Assembly (NCBI RefSeq): GCF_013523055.1
Contig: NZ_JAAMQM010000016.1
Span: forward strand, 100,593 to 164,592
DNA: 64,000 nt
Source of the DNA: Pseudomonas capeferrum
GTDB lineage: Bacteria; Pseudomonadota; Gammaproteobacteria; Pseudomonadales; Pseudomonadaceae
Reading direction: 5' to 3'
Shown here: positions 35,019 through 43,449 of the stretch, one piece after another
Position numbering within the stretch: position 1 is the first letter of the stretch
Layout of the letters: every line of letters begins with the position of its first letter
Notes under the pieces: generated by a model
The model's database searches: none
What the model was told of the DNA's origin: nothing
Seen by the model: the letters and a program-made list of their open reading frames with translations, nothing else
Program-made: the position numbers and the translations under genes

Positions 35019-36469
35019 CTACCCTCATGGTACAAGGCACCACATCCGATGCCGGCAAGAGCACATTGGTGACCGCGCTGTGTCGCTGGCTACTGCGCCA
35101 AGGCGTCGCCGTGGTGCCGTTCAAGCCTCAGAACATGGCCCTCAACAGCGCCGTGACCGACGATGGCGGCGAGATCGGCCGGGCCCAGGCGGTACAGGCC
35201 CAGGCCTGCCGTCTGGCGCCGCATACCGACATGAATCCGGTCCTGCTCAAGCCCAATAGCGACACAGGCGCCCAGGTGATCATCCACGGTCGCGCCGTGA
35301 CCTGCATGAACGCCGTTGCCTACCACGACTACAAGGCCATCGCCATGCAGGCGGTGCTGGCGTCGCACCAGCGCCTGAGCCAGGCCTATCCGGTGGTGAT
35401 GGTCGAAGGCGCGGGCTCCCCGGCCGAGATCAACCTGCGTGCCGGCGACATTGCCAACATGGGGTTCGCCGAGGCGGTCGACTGCCCGGTGATCCTGGTC
35501 GCCGACATCAACCGCGGCGGCGTCTTCGCCCACCTGGTCGGCACGCTCGAGCTGCTTTCGCCCAGCGAACAGGCGCGGGTCAAGGGCTTCGTCATCAACC
35601 GCTTCCGTGGCGATATCGCGCTGCTGCAGCCGGGCCTGGACTGGCTGGAGCAACGTACCGGCAAACCGGTGCTGGGCGTGCTGCCGTACGTCACCGATCT
35701 GCACCTGGAAGCCGAGGATGCCGTCGATGCGCGTCAGCCCGCCAAGGAGGGACGCGTTCTCAAGGTCATCGTCCCCGTGCTGCCGCGCATCAGCAACCAC
35801 ACCGATTTCGACCCCCTGCGCCTGCATCCTCAGGTGGACTTGCAATTCATCGGCCCCGGTCAGCCGATTCCGCCCGCCGACCTGATCATCCTGCCCGGCT
35901 CCAAGAGTGTCCGCAGCGATCTCGCCCAGCTGCGTGCCCGTGGCTGGGAGCAGGCCATCGCACGGCACCTGCGCTATGCCGGCAAGCTCATCGGCATCTG
36001 TGGTGGCCTGCAGATGCTCGGCCTGCAGGTGCGCGACCCGCTGGGCCTGGAAGGCGCGCCCGGCGACAGTTCCGGGCTGGGCCTGCTCGACTACAGGACG
36101 GTCCTGGAAGCGGACAAGCAGCTGCGCAATGTCTCGGGAACGCTGCAGCTCGAGCGGATGCCGGTCAGCGGCTACGAGATTCATGCCGGCGTGACCACGG
36201 GCGCCGCCCTCGAGCGCCCGGCGCTGCACCTGGCGGATGGACGCCACGACGGTGCGATCAGCGAGGATGGCCAGGTGCTTGCCACCTACCTCCACGGGCT
36301 GTTCGAAAGCGGCGAGTCCTGTGCCGCGCTGCTGCGCTGGGCCGGGCTCGAAGACGTCCGGCTCATCGACTATGCAGCCCTGCGTGAACGCGATATCGAG
36401 CGCCTGGCCGACCTGGTGGAAGAACACCTGGACGGTGCGCGCCTGCGACAACTCTGTGGACTCGACTGA
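35015..36469 (+). CDS. cobQ: Cobyric acid synthase
   Basis: 484-residue glutamine amidotransferase that amidates the b, d, e and g side chains. The N-terminal P-loop-like GTTSDAGKSTLVTALCRW and FKPQNMALNS are signature motifs; the C-terminal domain has the catalytic Cys in IGICGGLQMLG and the His in YLHGLFES. Start ATG 35015 overlaps the stop of the previous gene. Confidence 0.97.
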   Translation: MTTLMVQGTTSDAGKSTLVTALCRWLLRQGVAVVPFKPQNMALNSAVTDDGGEIGRAQAVQAQACRLAPHTDMNPVLLKPNSDTGAQVIIHGRAVTCMNAVAYHDYKAIAMQAVLASHQRLSQAYPVVMVEGAGSPAEINLRAGDIANMGFAEAVDCPVILVADINRGGVFAHLVGTLELLSPSEQARVKGFVINRFRGDIALLQPGLDWLEQRTGKPVLGVLPYVTDLHLEAEDAVDARQPAKEGRVLKVIVPVLPRISNHTDFDPLRLHPQVDLQFIGPGQPIPPADLIILPGSKSVRSDLAQLRARGWEQAIARHLRYAGKLIGICGGLQMLGLQVRDPLGLEGAPGDSSGLGLLDYRTVLEADKQLRNVSGTLQLERMPVSGYEIHAGVTTGAALERPALHLADGRHDGAISEDGQVLATYLHGLFESGESCAALLRWAGLEDVRLIDYAALRERDIERLADLVEEHLDGARLRQLCGLD

Positions 36470-36470
36470 C

Positions 36471-36992
36471 ATGCTCAACCTGATCCTTGGCGGCGCCCGT
36501 TCCGGCAAGAGCCGGCTGGCCGAGCAACTGGCCTCGTCCAGCGGCCTGGCGGTGACCTACATCGCCACCAGCCAACCCCTGGATGGCGAAATGAACGAGC
36601 GTATTCGCCTGCACCGCGATCGCCGCCCGGCCGAGTGGCGTCTGATCGAGGAACCGCTGGCGTTGGCCGCGGTGTTGCGCGCCGAAGCGGCGGCGGATCG
36701 CTGCCTGCTGGTGGACTGCCTGACCCTGTGGCTGACCAATCTGCTGATGCTCGATGACCCGCAGCGGCTCGAGGCCGAGCGCGACGCACTGCTCGACTGC
36801 CTGCAAACGCTGCCAGGGACGCTTGTCCTGGTCAGCAACGAAACCGGCCTGGGGGTGGTACCCATGGGCGAATTGACCCGTCGCTATGTCGATCAGGCCG
36901 GCTGGCTGCACCAAGCCGTGGCCGAACGTTGCCAGCGCGTGGTGCTCACGGTCGCCGGCCTTCCTCTCATGCTCAAGGGACCTACCTTATGA
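36471..36992 (+). CDS. cobU: Adenosylcobinamide kinase / guanylyltransferase
   Basis: 173-residue bifunctional kinase (also called CobP) that phosphorylates adenosylcobinamide and activates it with GTP. The P-loop LGGARSGKSRLAEQL is at the very N-terminus, followed by VTYIATSQP and the H..RR..W pattern in RLHRDRRPAEW, and VLVSNETGLGVVP. It starts two bases after the cobQ stop and overlaps cobT by ATGA. Confidence 0.96.
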   Translation: MLNLILGGARSGKSRLAEQLASSSGLAVTYIATSQPLDGEMNERIRLHRDRRPAEWRLIEEPLALAAVLRAEAAADRCLLVDCLTLWLTNLLMLDDPQRLEAERDALLDCLQTLPGTLVLVSNETGLGVVPMGELTRRYVDQAGWLHQAVAERCQRVVLTVAGLPLMLKGPTL

Positions 36993-38044
36993 CTCAAGCC
37001 TGGTGGCGCGATGCCTGCCAAACACCTGACGGCGCCGCCAGGGAGCTGGCTCTGGTTCGTCAACGACAATTGACCAAACCCAGCGGTTCGCTCGGCCAGC
37101 TGGAAGCCCTGGCCGTGCGCCTGGCGGGTCTGCAAGGGTGCGAGCGACCCGCCCTTGAGCAGGTCAGCATCACGATCTTCGCGGCTGACCATGGCGTGGC
37201 GGAAGAGGGGATCTCGGCGTATCCGCAGGAAGTGACCGGGCAGATGCTGCGCAACTTCGTCGGTGGCGGCGCGGCGATCAGCGTATTGGCGCAGCAGCTG
37301 GGTGCCAGGCTCGATGTCATCGACCTGGGCACCATCGATCCCAGCCTGGAACTGCCGGGCGTTCGGCATCTGCATATCGGCCCGGGCACGGCGAATCTTG
37401 CCCGGCAGGCGGCGATATCCGAGCAGCAGCTCGAGGCAGCCCTGCAGGCAGGCCGCGAGGCTGCCATGCGTGCGAACGAACAGGGCGCGCAGTTGTTCAT
37501 CGGTGGCGAGATGGGCATCGGCAATACCACGGCCGCCGCCGCCCTGGCCAGCGTGCTCCTGGCGTGCTCGCCGTCCGAGCTGAGCGGGCCTGGCACCGGC
37601 CTGGACAGCGCCGGCGTGCGGCATAAGGCAGATGTCATAGCACGTGCATTGACGCTGCACGCGCTACAGCCTGGCGATCCGCTGAAGGCCTTGGCCTGTG
37701 TGGGCGGTTTCGAGATCGCCGCCCTGGTCGGTGCCTACCTGGGCTGTGCCCAGCTAGGCATCGCCGTGCTCGTGGACGGTTTCATCTGCAGCGTCGCCGC
37801 GCTGGTCGCGGTCCGTATCAATCCGCACTGCCAGCCATGGTTGCTGTTCGGTCATCAGAGCGCCGAGCCCGGCCATCAGGCGGTGCTCGGCGCCCTTGAT
37901 GCCGAGCCGTTGCTTGCCCTCGGCCTGCGCCTGGGCGAGGGCAGCGGTGCGGCCCTGGCGGTCCCGTTGCTGCGCCTGGCCTGTGCCCTGCACGGCCAGA
38001 TGGCGACCTTCGCCGAAGCCGCCGTAGCGGATCGCCCGGCATGA
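36989..38044 (+). CDS. cobT: Nicotinate-nucleotide:dimethylbenzimidazole phosphoribosyltransferase
   Basis: 351-residue enzyme that makes alpha-ribazole phosphate from NaMN and the BluB product. KPSGSLGQLEALA near the N-terminus, FAADHGVAEEGISAYPQEVT, GEMGIGNTTAAAA and the C-terminal GEGSGAALAVPLL are diagnostic. The stop overlaps the start of the phosphatase gene by four bases. Confidence 0.97.
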   Translation: MTQAWWRDACQTPDGAARELALVRQRQLTKPSGSLGQLEALAVRLAGLQGCERPALEQVSITIFAADHGVAEEGISAYPQEVTGQMLRNFVGGGAAISVLAQQLGARLDVIDLGTIDPSLELPGVRHLHIGPGTANLARQAAISEQQLEAALQAGREAAMRANEQGAQLFIGGEMGIGNTTAAAALASVLLACSPSELSGPGTGLDSAGVRHKADVIARALTLHALQPGDPLKALACVGGFEIAALVGAYLGCAQLGIAVLVDGFICSVAALVAVRINPHCQPWLLFGHQSAEPGHQAVLGALDAEPLLALGLRLGEGSGAALAVPLLRLACALHGQMATFAEAAVADRPA

Positions 38045-38610
38045 TCCTCGACCTGCTGCGCCACGGCGAAACCGAACAAGGCGGCGGATTGCGCGGCAGT
38101 CTCGACGATGCCCTGACCGCCAAAGGCTGGGCCCAGATGCGCGAGGCCGTGGCGAACCACGGTGGTTGGGACGTCCTGGTCAGCTCGCCGTTACAGCGCT
38201 GTGGCCTCTTCGCCGACGAACTTGGCGCGCGCCTGCGGTTGCCGGTGTTCCGCGACCCCGCCCTGCAGGAGCTGCATTTCGGGCAATGGGAAGGTCGCAG
38301 CGCGGCGCAGTTGATGGAGACCGATGCCGACGCGCTGGGGCGGTTCTGGACCGATCCCTATGCCTTCACGCCACCCGAGGGCGAGCCGGTGGCAGCCTTT
38401 GCGGAGCGCGTAACGGCCGCCATTCAGCGCATGCGCTCCAGACATGCCGGCAAGCGCGTCCTGCTGGTGACCCATGGGGGCGTCATGCGCTTGCTGCTGG
38501 CGAGTGCTCGCGGCTTGCCCCGCGAACAGCTGCTCCAGGTCGAGGTCGGCCATGGCGCCCTGATGCGGCTGCGTGTCGAGGACGACAACTGGATGAGCGA
38601 GGTGCGCTGA
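38041..38610 (+). CDS. cobC: Alpha-ribazole phosphatase (histidine phosphatase family)
   Basis: 189-residue histidine phosphatase. The catalytic RHGET stands at residues 7-11, with SSPLQRC and VTHGGVMR completing the active site. In the cob context it should dephosphorylate alpha-ribazole phosphate or adenosylcobalamin phosphate. The operon position between cobT and cobS supports this. The name clashes with the decarboxylase cobC; the two are unrelated. Confidence 0.9.
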   Translation: MILDLLRHGETEQGGGLRGSLDDALTAKGWAQMREAVANHGGWDVLVSSPLQRCGLFADELGARLRLPVFRDPALQELHFGQWEGRSAAQLMETDADALGRFWTDPYAFTPPEGEPVAAFAERVTAAIQRMRSRHAGKRVLLVTHGGVMRLLLASARGLPREQLLQVEVGHGALMRLRVEDDNWMSEVR

Positions 38611-38611
38611 G

Positions 38612-39352
38612 ATGCTGCCATTCTGGATTGCACTGCAATTTCTCAGCAGTCTGCCGGTGCGTTTGCCCGGCATGCCGGCCCCCGAGCAGATGGGCCGTTC
38701 GCTCTTGTGGTATCCCGTTGTCGGGCTGTTGTTCGGCCTGTTGCTGTGGGGGGCAAGCGCATTGCTCCAAGGTACGCCGGCGCCTCTGCACGCGGCCCTG
38801 CTGTTGACGCTCTGGGTCGTGCTCAGTGGCGCGCTGCATCTCGATGGCCTGGCCGACAGCGCCGATGCCTGGCTCGGTGGCTTCGGCGATCGCGAGCGAA
38901 CCTTGCGCATCATGAAGGACCCCCGCAGCGGCCCCATCGCCGTCGTGACCCTGATGCTGGTGCTGCTCCTCAAGTTCTGCGCGCTCTGGGTGCTGGTCGA
39001 GCATGAGCAACCTGTCGCGCTGCTGCTGGCGCCGGTCATCGGTCGCGCGGGGTTGCTGGGGCTGTTTCTATCGACCCCTTACGTGCGACCCGGTGGGCTT
39101 GGCGATGCCCTGGCCAAGCATCTGCCACGCCACTTGGCGCGGTGGGTATTGTTCGGCAGCGCAATTGCATGCGTGCTGCTCGCCGGCGTGGCAGGCGTCA
39201 CCGCGCTGGTGCTCGCAGCAGTGGCCTTCGGTGCCTTGAGAAAGATGATGTGCCAACGGCTGGGGGGCACCACCGGCGATACTGCGGGCGCAGTGCTCGA
39301 GCTGCTGGAATTGGTGGTGCTGTTGAGCCTGGCACTGGGCCTGGGCGGCTAA
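38612..39352 (+). CDS. cobS: Adenosylcobinamide-GDP ribazoletransferase (cobalamin synthase)
   Basis: 246-residue membrane enzyme that joins GDP-cobinamide to alpha-ribazole, the last assembly step. FLSSLPVRLPG at the N-terminus, LSGALHLDGLADSADAWLGG and RTLRIMKDPRSGPIAV are the family motifs, with about six helices. It starts one base after the phosphatase stop and is the last gene of the riboswitch operon. Confidence 0.96.
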   Translation: MLPFWIALQFLSSLPVRLPGMPAPEQMGRSLLWYPVVGLLFGLLLWGASALLQGTPAPLHAALLLTLWVVLSGALHLDGLADSADAWLGGFGDRERTLRIMKDPRSGPIAVVTLMLVLLLKFCALWVLVEHEQPVALLLAPVIGRAGLLGLFLSTPYVRPGGLGDALAKHLPRHLARWVLFGSAIACVLLAGVAGVTALVLAAVAFGALRKMMCQRLGGTTGDTAGAVLELLELVVLLSLALGLGG

Positions 39353-39443
39353 ACGTAACCTTCAGTCAAATTTCCGAGACTGCTTTCCCGGCCAATGAGG
39401 ACTTAAGATTGCACTCCTTTCATCCAGGCCAGGGAGGCCCCTT

Positions 39444-40622
39444 ATGCGTCGAACGTTACTGGCATGGCTGTTGGTACTGTGCAGCCTGCCCACCGCTGCT
39501 GCTGACCTGATCAGCTTCTGGAATATCCCTCGTTACGGTGGCAACAGCTTCAATCGCTTGCCACCGGACCAGGCCTATTTTCAGGCCCTGAGCGATTACG
39601 GCGCGACGTGGACAAGGCTGTCGTACGACAAATGGCAGGCGGCTGATCGGGACTTTCTCCTGGGCAACGCCGACCACTACGAGGGGCTGGCTCCGGCCGA
39701 TCTGGAACGACTCAAGCGAGCGCTCGATCACGCGCACGAAGCCGGGCTCAAGGTAGTGATCGCGCCACTGTCGTTGCCGGGCATGCGCTGGTCCCAGAAC
39801 AACCAGGGTCGCTTCGACGACCGTCTCTGGCAGGACAAAGCCTACTGGACACAAGCCGCGCGTTTCTGGCGCGACCTTGCCGAGGCGCTCAAGGACCATC
39901 CAGCCATCGCCGCTTACAACCTGATCAACGAGCCTGCGCCGGAGAAGGAGAGCGGATTGATGGAGCATGCCAATGCCCAGGCGATGCGCCAGTGGTATGC
40001 GCAGGCGCAAGGCACCGCGCGTGATCTGCCTGAGTTCTATGCCCATGTCATCGCGGCCATTCGCGAAGTCGACCCCGTGACCCCGGTGATGGTCGATGCC
40101 GGCTGGTATGCCGGTGCCGATGCCTTCAGCTATTGGCCACGGGCGCTGGCCGACGAGCGCGTGCTCTACAGCGTGCACATGTATGAACCCTATGCCGCCA
40201 CCAGTGCGCCCAACATGGTTCGGCAACAGCCGCTGGATTATCCGGGAAGCGTGCCTTTCGCCGGGGAGACCGAGTACTGGGACGCGGCTCGGGTCAAGGA
40301 GTATCTGCAGCAACCGCTGCGCTGGGCCGATGCCGTGCAGCTACCGCATTCGCGGCTGGTGGTGGGCGAGTTCGGCTGCATGCGCAGGTTGCCTGGTTGT
40401 CGGCAATACCTGGAGGATGTCCTGACCGTGCTCGACGAGCACCGCTTGCACTGGGCGTTCTACAGTTTCCGCGAAGACAGCTGGGATGGGATGGACTACG
40501 AGCTGGGCTCGGCCAAGGTGCCGTGGGCGTACTGGCAGGCGATCGAGCAGGGGAAGCCTGATCCGATAATGCGCAAGGCCGCGCTGGCGTTCGAGCCGAT
40601 ACGGCGGCGGCTTGCGCAGTGA
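39444..40622 (+). CDS. Secreted glycoside hydrolase family 5 protein
   Basis: 392 residues with a signal peptide ending PTAAADL. The GH5 (cellulase-like) TIM barrel shows the acid/base Glu163 in LINEPAPE and the nucleophile Glu309 in VVGEFGC, plus SVHMYEPY between them. It would cut a beta-linked glycan outside the inner membrane; cellulose, mannan or an own exopolysaccharide are all possible. GGGAGG precedes the ATG. It stands 91 bases after cobS and is probably a separate unit. Confidence 0.9.
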   Translation: MRRTLLAWLLVLCSLPTAAADLISFWNIPRYGGNSFNRLPPDQAYFQALSDYGATWTRLSYDKWQAADRDFLLGNADHYEGLAPADLERLKRALDHAHEAGLKVVIAPLSLPGMRWSQNNQGRFDDRLWQDKAYWTQAARFWRDLAEALKDHPAIAAYNLINEPAPEKESGLMEHANAQAMRQWYAQAQGTARDLPEFYAHVIAAIREVDPVTPVMVDAGWYAGADAFSYWPRALADERVLYSVHMYEPYAATSAPNMVRQQPLDYPGSVPFAGETEYWDAARVKEYLQQPLRWADAVQLPHSRLVVGEFGCMRRLPGCRQYLEDVLTVLDEHRLHWAFYSFREDSWDGMDYELGSAKVPWAYWQAIEQGKPDPIMRKAALAFEPIRRRLAQ

Positions 40623-40682
40623 TTACTGGCGCAGATTGACTTCAGAGGGATGGAGGCGGGCGATAAGGGAATCGACCGGCTT

Positions 40683-40797
40683 TCACGCAGGTTTCCACTG
40701 AATCGGACAATCCAGGTCCATGTACTGGGTGTCGTTGACCGTGAACGACCAGCGTGCCTGAATAGCCGCGCCACGGTCTAGAGGGCAAACGCTGAAG
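40683..40797 (-). pseudogene. Possible 3' remnant of a lost gene
   Basis: Directly after the TAG of the binding-protein gene, in the same frame, the minus strand is open for about 37 codons and reads FFSVCPLDRGAAIQ, then ARWSFTVNDTQYMDLD and CPIQWKPA before TGA at 40683. The amino-acid make-up is protein-like. It has no start of its own. Either a read-through tail or the end of a gene cut off when the downstream module arrived; I do not recognise the family. Confidence 0.35.
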
Positions 40798-40799
40798 AA

Positions 40800-41702
40800 C
40801 TACTGCACCGGATCACTCACCGGCTTGGCAATGATCGCCTTGAGTTCGCTGGTCATGGGAAACTCAAGGTTCAATCCTTTCGGCGGAATCGGCTGTTCGA
40901 ACCAGCGCCGATAGATGCCGTTGATTTCCCCTGAACTATACAAATCGCCCAATACACCGTTGACCAGGGCCAGGAATTGCGGATCGTCCTTGCGCACCAT
41001 GCAGCTGTAGATTTCCCGCGATTGCTCCTCCCCGACCACCACCCACTTGTGCGGGTCGCGAGCCTTTGCTCGCTCGCCGTAGAGCAACGCGTCGTCCATG
41101 TAAAACGCCGCGGCGCGCCCCGATTGCAGCATTTGGAAGGCTTCGCCATGGTCCTTGGCGCTGATCACGAACATGTCGATCTTATGGTCGACGTTGTAGC
41201 TTTTCAGAAAGCGTTCGTTGGTGGTGCCGGCGGTCGTCACCACGTTTTTGCCACGCAGGTCGGCGAAATTCTTGATCCCACTGTCCCTGGCGGTCAGCAA
41301 CTGGCCTTTGACGTAGATGAAGCCGTAGGAGAACGCCACCTGTTTCTGCCGCTCGGCGGTCACGCCCGTGGAGCCGCACTCCAGATCCACGGTGCCGTTC
41401 TGCACCAGTGGAATGCGGGTTTGCGAGGTCACCAGATTGTGCCGCACCTTGAGATCTGGCAGCACCAGTTGCTGCTGGATACGCTCGACAATCTTGCTCG
41501 CCAGATCCACCGAATAGCCCATCGGTTCGCCGGTGTGATCACCCACATAAGAAAACGGCACCGACGCATCGCGATAGCCCAGAGTGATGGAGTTGGTTCT
41601 GGCGATTTTGCCTAAGGTGCCGGTCTGTGCCGCTTCATTGGCCAGGACTTGACTACCGAACAGGAGCCCGAGGGTGCAGCCGAGCAACGTGATTTTTTGC
41701 AT
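40800..41702 (-). CDS. Amino-acid ABC transporter substrate-binding protein, orphan
   Basis: 300-residue periplasmic binding protein of family 3 (glutamate/aspartate GltI-like). Signal peptide ends QVLANEAA; the ligand domain shows ITLGYRDASVPFSYVGD, GYSVDLASKIVERI and QNGTVDLECGSTGVT. ATG 41702 has GGAG seven bases upstream. No permease or ATPase gene is adjacent, so it must share a transporter encoded elsewhere. It belongs with ridA and the FAD dehydrogenase upstream. Confidence 0.92.
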   Translation of the reverse strand: MQKITLLGCTLGLLFGSQVLANEAAQTGTLGKIARTNSITLGYRDASVPFSYVGDHTGEPMGYSVDLASKIVERIQQQLVLPDLKVRHNLVTSQTRIPLVQNGTVDLECGSTGVTAERQKQVAFSYGFIYVKGQLLTARDSGIKNFADLRGKNVVTTAGTTNERFLKSYNVDHKIDMFVISAKDHGEAFQMLQSGRAAAFYMDDALLYGERAKARDPHKWVVVGEEQSREIYSCMVRKDDPQFLALVNGVLGDLYSSGEINGIYRRWFEQPIPPKGLNLEFPMTSELKAIIAKPVSDPVQ

Positions 41703-41734
41703 TGTTATTCTCCGTTGTGGGTGTTGGGTGCTGG

Positions 41735-42088
41735 TCATTTCACGCGTGCGGCGATGACGGTGATTTCCACGAGCACCTGTGGGCGAGCCAGTTCGGCCTG
41801 CACGGTGGTGCGACTCGGTGCATGCCCGGGCGATAGCCAGACCGACCAGACTTCGTTCATTGCGGCAAAATCCTCGGCGATGTTTTTCAGGTAGATGGTT
41901 GCGCTGAGTAGATGCTCCTTGTCGCTGCCGGCCTCGGCCAGCAAGGCGTCGATTTTCGCCAGTACTTCGCGGGTCTGGCCACTCGCGTCCAGGGCATCGC
42001 CCGGTACCTGGCCGGAGAGAAACACTAGATCGCCAAAGATCACGGCACCGGAGAGGCGCGGGTTGCTATGCAGGCATTGAATATTCAT
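41735..42088 (-). CDS. RidA-family reactive imine deaminase
   Basis: 117-residue RidA/YjgF-like protein. LFLSGQVPGDALDASGQTREVLAKID (read as FLSGQVPGD and the following helix) and the C-terminal ELARPQVLVEITVIAA are typical; the conserved Arg is in SRTTVQAELARP. RidA hydrolyses 2-imino acids, exactly what the neighbouring FAD amino-acid dehydrogenase would release. AAGGAT precedes the ATG. It is 24 bases after the dehydrogenase gene. Confidence 0.9.
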   Translation of the reverse strand: MNIQCLHSNPRLSGAVIFGDLVFLSGQVPGDALDASGQTREVLAKIDALLAEAGSDKEHLLSATIYLKNIAEDFAAMNEVWSVWLSPGHAPSRTTVQAELARPQVLVEITVIAARVK

Positions 42089-42112
42089 GACGGTATCCTT
42101 TTGAGCAGAAAT

Positions 42113-43354
42113 TCACGCCGCACGATGATTGAAACCGTGCAGGTCGATAGAAGGCTGACGCTGGCCGATCAGTTCGCTGAGCAAGCGCCCACTGCCGCAG
42201 GCCAGGGTAAAGCCGAGCGCGCCATGGCCGAGGTTGAGCCAGAGGTTGCGATATGCCGTAGCACCCAGCAATGGCACCCCGCTGGGGGTGGCCGGGCGCA
42301 TGCCGGCCCATTGCACGGCAGCCTCGTAATCGCCGGCATCGGGAAAGGTGCTACGGGCCTGGCGCTTGATCAGCGCCAGGCGTTTGGGGTCCACAGCGGG
42401 GTCAAAGCCGACGATGTCGACCATCGCCGCCACCCGCAACTGTTCGCCGATGCGGGCGTAGACGATCTTACGATCGTAATCAGTGATGCTTACCTCCGGA
42501 GCCCGGTGCTCGGCACCAATCGGCACCGTCAGGCTGTAGCCCTTGAGTGGGTACAGTGGCAATTGCAGACCGGGCAACGCCAGCAGAGGGCTGCGATGGC
42601 CAGCGGCAATCACCAGTTGTTCGACTGCTAGCACTTCTTCGCCCAACTCGATGGTACTGACACAGCCATTGGCTTGACGAATCCCGGTCACCGCTTGCCC
42701 TAGGCGGAACTCACAGCGACCGGATGCTTTCAGGCGCGCAGCCAGTTGGTGACAGAACGCGTGGCAATCGCCGACTTCTTCGTCCGGGGTATAAATCGCG
42801 CCGACAAAAGGCGTATCGGCCAGTGCCGGTTCCAGTTGCGCACATTCGGCCGGCGACAACACTTGCTGTTGCCGGGGATCTGCCAGACCACGGCGCGCAT
42901 GTTCGAAACTGCTGCGCTGGCGGAAAGTCACCAGTTTGCCGTTACGTCGCCATTGAAAGCCCGCCAGCCCATCTTCCTCGCGCCAGGTCTTCAGCGTGTC
43001 CTGACTGAACAGCGCTAGGCGCAGCAAGTGCGCGGCGTTCTCGCGGTTGATCGAGCGGCGGCAAGCCCCGAGAAATGAAGCCATCCAGCGCCACTGTGCC
43101 GGGTCCAGCCGCGGGCGCAGCTTCAAGGGCGAATCGCCGCGCAGCATCCAGCCGATCGCCTGCCACGGCACACCGGCATCGGCCAGTGGCGCGACGTAGC
43201 GGTAGGAGAGCTGGCCGCCGTTGGCGAAACTGGTTTCGCTGCCCAGCGAGTCCCTGGCTTCAACCACTGTCACCTCGAAGCCGTCACGCACCAGCGCATA
43301 GGCCGTTGTCAGGCCAATCACGCCGCCGCCGATAATACATATACGCTGAGCCAT
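42113..43354 (-). CDS. D-amino-acid dehydrogenase-like FAD oxidoreductase
   Basis: 413-residue flavoprotein. The FAD-binding motif IIGGGVIGLTTAYAL opens the protein, followed by ETSFANGGQLSYRYVAPLA, a DadA hallmark, and near the C-terminus WAGMRPATPSGVPLLG and LNLGHGALGFTLACGSG. It probably oxidises a D-amino acid to the imino acid and passes electrons to the respiratory chain. The DadA family is large, so the substrate is open. The longer frame from 43438 overlaps the promoter of the divergent LysR gene. Confidence 0.92.
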   Translation of the reverse strand: MAQRICIIGGGVIGLTTAYALVRDGFEVTVVEARDSLGSETSFANGGQLSYRYVAPLADAGVPWQAIGWMLRGDSPLKLRPRLDPAQWRWMASFLGACRRSINRENAAHLLRLALFSQDTLKTWREEDGLAGFQWRRNGKLVTFRQRSSFEHARRGLADPRQQQVLSPAECAQLEPALADTPFVGAIYTPDEEVGDCHAFCHQLAARLKASGRCEFRLGQAVTGIRQANGCVSTIELGEEVLAVEQLVIAAGHRSPLLALPGLQLPLYPLKGYSLTVPIGAEHRAPEVSITDYDRKIVYARIGEQLRVAAMVDIVGFDPAVDPKRLALIKRQARSTFPDAGDYEAAVQWAGMRPATPSGVPLLGATAYRNLWLNLGHGALGFTLACGSGRLLSELIGQRQPSIDLHGFNHRAA

Positions 43355-43449
43355 GTCCGTCCCTAAAACCGTGAAGACCAGGCCGAGAGTAGAGCCAGAT
43401 GACAAGCGGCGAACAATGAATAAAGATGCCAACCCCATAAGCGAAGGTT

